Shown here: piece by piece, positions 20,088 to 22,281 of the stretch | How positions within the stretch are numbered: position 1 is the stretch's first letter | Layout: the number at the start of each line of letters is the position of its first letter | Source: SZUA-430 sp031413635 | GTDB taxonomy: Bacteria; Pseudomonadota; Alphaproteobacteria; Micropepsales; Micropepsaceae | Direction: 5' to 3' | Length of the DNA: 22,281 nucleotides | Assembly (NCBI GenBank): GCA_031413635.1 | Contig: JANOFM010000163.1 | Span: 1 to 22,281, forward strand | The notes under the pieces: model-generated | What the model was told of the DNA's origin: nothing | The model's input: the letters and a program-made list of their open reading frames with translations, nothing else | The model's database searches: none | Translations under genes and position numbers: made by a program

Positions 20088-21097
20088 CATCACCCATGGC
20101 GATGCGACGAGACCAAACCGCACCCGCCGAAAACACCGTCATCATCGGCCTCAACGCCTGCGTCGTGACGGTCACGGGCGACACGCCGCAGGTGCTCGTG
20201 GTGCGCCGCGACCTCGCCGCGAAGCCGCCCGCGACCGACGCCCTGCCCTTCGGCCCCTTCGAACCGGTGCGTCACCGCACGCTTGAGATCGGTTTGCGCA
20301 ATCTTGTCCAGGCTCAAACGCGCGTCTCGCTGGGATATGTCGAGCAGCTCTACACCTTCGGCGACCGCGGCCGCCACGTGCTTGAACCCGGCGAAGGCCC
20401 GCGCGTGGTTTCGGTCGGCTATCTGGCGCTCACCCGCGCTGGCGAAGACGGCACCGCCTCCGGCCGCTGGCGCAGCGTCTATGATTTCTTTCCCTGGGAG
20501 GATTGGCGAAACGCCAGACCCACGTTGATCGACGCCACGATCCGCCCACGACTGGAAGCTTGGGCTGCGGTCGGCGACAAGGACGCCCGCTGGGATCGCG
20601 CACGCCTTTGTTTCGGCTTTAGTGGCTTGCCCTGGGACGAGGAAAAAGTTCTTGAGCGTTACGAACTCGTCTACGAGGCAGGCCTCGTGCTCGAAGCCCG
20701 CCGCGACGGACGCGCATTGCCCGCGTCCGCACCCGGCGCGAGCGAACAAGCGCGCTTCGGCGAAGCGATGCAGTTCGACCATCGCCGCATACTCGCCACC
20801 GGCATGGGCCGCCTGCGCGGCAAGTTGAAATACCGTCCCGTCGTGTTTGAGGTGATGGACGCGGCTTTCACGCTGCTCGACCTGCAACGCACGGTCGAAG
20901 CGATCTCGGGCATCCGCTTGCACAAGCAAAACTTCCGCCGTCTCGTCGAATCGAGCGGCCTGGTTGAACGCACCGGCAAACGCACCGCGAAAGCCGGCGG
21001 ACGCCCCGCCGAACAATTCCGCTTTCGCCGCGAAGTCCTACGCGAACGCCCCGCCCCGGGCGTCAAGGTTCCCGCTCAGCGAACAGCCAGGCCCTAG
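20084..21097 (+). CDS. nadQ: NadQ-like NAD-biosynthesis regulator (inactive Nudix domain plus winged helix)
   Basis: The 337-aa protein has an N-terminal Nudix-like sensor (V-I-I-G-L-N-A-C-V-V-T-V...V-L-V-V-R-R) and a C-terminal winged helix (F-T-L-L-D-L-Q-R-T-V-E-A-I-S-G, K-Q-N-F-R-R-L-V-E-S-S-G-L-V-E, G-G-R-P-A-E-Q-F-R-F). The region where a Nudix hydrolase has G-x5-E-x7-REUxEExGU reads L-R-N-L-V-Q-A-Q-T-R-V-S, so the catalytic glutamates are missing and it should bind ligand without hydrolysis. This matches the COG4111/NadQ repressor group of alphaproteobacteria, related to NrtR, which controls NAD synthesis genes. The GTG at 20084 is coupled to the phosphatase; ATG at 20096 is an alternative. 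The TAG stop shares CTAG with the convergent gene. Confidence 0.78.
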   Translation: MTSPMAMRRDQTAPAENTVIIGLNACVVTVTGDTPQVLVVRRDLAAKPPATDALPFGPFEPVRHRTLEIGLRNLVQAQTRVSLGYVEQLYTFGDRGRHVLEPGEGPRVVSVGYLALTRAGEDGTASGRWRSVYDFFPWEDWRNARPTLIDATIRPRLEAWAAVGDKDARWDRARLCFGFSGLPWDEEKVLERYELVYEAGLVLEARRDGRALPASAPGASEQARFGEAMQFDHRRILATGMGRLRGKLKYRPVVFEVMDAAFTLLDLQRTVEAISGIRLHKQNFRRLVESSGLVERTGKRTAKAGGRPAEQFRFRREVLRERPAPGVKVPAQRTARP

Positions 21098-22050
21098 CGG
21101 CACCGCGATGGGTCGGTCACTGCGATCTCCGCCAACACCGGCAAATGATCCGAGCCCATCGTCGGCAGCACGCGCCGCGACACAAAGCGAAGACCGGAAC
21201 CGGCGAGCATGTGGTCGATCGGAATCCGCAAGTGCGACGGCAGAACCGACGGCCACGTTCCGCCCGCGCCCGTCAGAACTTCCACCTGTCCGCGCTCCAT
21301 GATCGTGCGCATGATGTAACCCCAAGGCGCCGCATTAAAGTCGCCGACGACAAGTTTCGCGCCGGAGACACCGCTGACATCGCTACCGATCTCCTTTGCT
21401 TGCGCGCGTTGCGCCCAAAACGGCCGGTTCGGAAACGGTCGCGTCATGTGCGTCGCAAACAACGTCAGACGGCAGCCGGCGATCTCCGTCTCGAGCGAGA
21501 CCAAGGGCGAACCATCGGGGTCGCTGGTCTGCTTGACCTCGCGCGGCGTCAGTCGCGAGCGCGCGAAGACGGTAATGTCGCAGCGCCCCGAACCCCAGCA
21601 ATCCAGTTTGTGGGGATAGATCGCGTCCAAGGGCTGCAAGGCGGCTTGTATGCGCGGCGTCGTCTCGACCAACACCACGATGTCGGCGTTGTTCTCTTCG
21701 ATCATCTTACGAATGTCGTCGAGCTTGCCGTTACGGTACCAAACGTTGAACAGCAGCATCGTGAAGCGCGTCGCCTCTTTCGGCACCGCTGCGGGCGACG
21801 CCGTAAACGGCATCGCGACGACGACGGCGATCGCGGTCGCAATCACGGCTGCGGCGGCGATCCTCAGCCACCCGAAGATCATGGCGACAACGACAATCCC
21901 CGCTCCCGCAACCGTCGCCGGCAACAAGAACTGTGCCGCCAGATCGAACGACCAATGCAGCGATCCGACGGCAACGCCCGCGAGCACGCCGAACGTGCCT
22001 GCAAGCCCAGCCAACAGGCCGAGACGCAGAATACCCTTCAAGAACAGCAT
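21094..22050 (-). CDS. Membrane-anchored endonuclease/exonuclease/phosphatase-family protein
   Basis: The 318-aa protein begins with three hydrophobic segments (about residues 5-30, 38-55, 58-80) and continues as an EEP (DNase I-like) domain, probably on the periplasmic side. Site motifs are L-L-F-N-V-W-Y-R-N, A-D-I-V-V-L-V-E-T, F-A-T-H-M, V-V-G-D-F-N-A-A-P-W and G-S-D-H-L-P-V. These give the Asn, Glu, His, Asp-Asn and terminal Asp-His of the family. Substrates of such proteins range from phospholipid head groups to nucleic acids and cannot be told from sequence. The ATG at 22050 starts directly at the first helix; the longer frame to 22131 adds unlike sequence. The stop overlaps that of the NadQ-like gene by CTAG. 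Confidence 0.82.
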   Translation of the reverse strand: MLFLKGILRLGLLAGLAGTFGVLAGVAVGSLHWSFDLAAQFLLPATVAGAGIVVVAMIFGWLRIAAAAVIATAIAVVVAMPFTASPAAVPKEATRFTMLLFNVWYRNGKLDDIRKMIEENNADIVVLVETTPRIQAALQPLDAIYPHKLDCWGSGRCDITVFARSRLTPREVKQTSDPDGSPLVSLETEIAGCRLTLFATHMTRPFPNRPFWAQRAQAKEIGSDVSGVSGAKLVVGDFNAAPWGYIMRTIMERGQVEVLTGAGGTWPSVLPSHLRIPIDHMLAGSGLRFVSRRVLPTMGSDHLPVLAEIAVTDPSRCR

Positions 22051-22188
22051 GATGATCGTGGAACTCTGGGGAGAATCGAGGGGAGACAGCAGGATCGAGA
22101 TTGCGCGATGTCTATGGCATTTCCGCGTCATCCGTCTGTGACCGCAATGGCCGCGGGACGCGATTCATCTTAATCGCTTGACTCAGCC

Positions 22189-22272
22189 TTATGCTCAATC
22201 ATAGCATTTCATGGTGTGGCGGCCTTGCAGCCGCCGTTTTTGACACCATATATATGCTCAACATGAGCATAA
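22189..22272. repeat. Symmetrical palindrome cluster at the right edge
   Basis: Two 17-bp palindromes, ATGCTCA-ATC-ATAGCAT (22191-22207, imperfect) and ATGCTCA-ACA-TGAGCAT (22254-22270, perfect), have centres 63 bp apart. They flank a nested stem: ATGGTGT (22211-22217) pairs with ACACCAT (22243-22249), and inside it GGCGGC (22218-22223) pairs with GCCGCC (22230-22235), followed by GTTTTTG. The outermost TTATGCTCA (22189-22197) and TGAGCATAA (22264-22272) form inverted ends. It may be an operator pair for a gene beyond the window, a small palindromic mobile element, or a plus-strand terminator. Confidence 0.5.
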
Positions 22273-22281
22273 TGAGGGTGC

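Noticed and set aside
20084..21097. Nudix hydrolase annotation
   Set aside because: The fold is Nudix-like but the REUxEE catalytic segment is absent and a winged-helix domain follows, so a regulator is the better call.
22218..22241. Intrinsic terminator for the EEP gene (GGCGGC stem plus T5)
   Set aside because: The T-run follows the stem on the plus strand, but the EEP gene is on the minus strand and starts, not ends, on this side. No plus-strand gene ends just before it.
22240..22273. Plus-strand promoter TTGACA with CATAAT
   Set aside because: The two hexamers are 22 nt apart, too far for a standard sigma70 promoter.

Overview
The window is chromosomal DNA of a GC-rich alphaproteobacterium. 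A Rhodospirillales-like host is likely but not proven. The indicators are a usg gene, a NadQ-type regulator with an inactive Nudix domain, alphaproteobacterial LexA boxes (GTTC-N7-GTTC spacing), an FNR/FixK-type box before a tandem universal stress protein gene, and the gene content around ygfZ. No rRNA, tRNA, CRISPR array or complete insertion sequence was seen.

Region 1 (1-2925) is an accessory, eroded defence-type island. On the minus strand it carries a brnTA toxin-antitoxin operon with its own promoter. This runs directly into a DUF433 antitoxin whose open frame is fused to the first ~26 codons of another small gene, and then into a DUF5615 PIN-like toxin cut by the window edge. Next come a plus-strand C-terminal scrap of a type ISP restriction-modification enzyme, a three-Cys DUF5131 (phage Gp37/Gp68) gene, an XRE antitoxin, and only the tail of its HigB-like toxin. 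A LexA (SOS) box sits inside a good promoter at 2515-2542, followed by an almost gene-free stretch.

Region 2 (2926-14881) is dense housekeeping DNA. It holds nitronate monooxygenase, a LysE-type exporter, an AcuI/YhdH reductase, usg, and a two-gene operon of an asparagine synthetase homologue (its glutaminase Cys replaced by Ser) and a class I dihydroorotase. Divergent from that operon lie ygfZ and tag (DNA-3-methyladenine glycosylase I). A tightly overlapped queC-queE-queD-queF operon makes preQ0/preQ1 for queuosine and ends in a DsbA-fold HCCA-isomerase-like gene. A FabH-like ketoacyl synthase III is divergent from queC.

Region 3 (14882-16215) is sparse. It contains a second, nearly identical LexA box, a degenerate heptamer repeat and one small DUF1648-like membrane protein.

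Region 4 (16216-18947, minus strand) carries a tandem UspA protein behind a predicted class II FNR/FixK promoter, a conserved small protein of unknown function, a patatin-like phospholipase, and a 39-codon membrane ORF whose GTG overlaps the patatin stop.

Region 5 (18948-22281) holds a plus-strand run of HD hydrolase, dual-specificity-type phosphatase and NadQ-like regulator. It converges on a membrane-anchored endonuclease/exonuclease/phosphatase-family protein. At the right edge is a symmetrical set of palindromes that looks like a control region or small mobile element.
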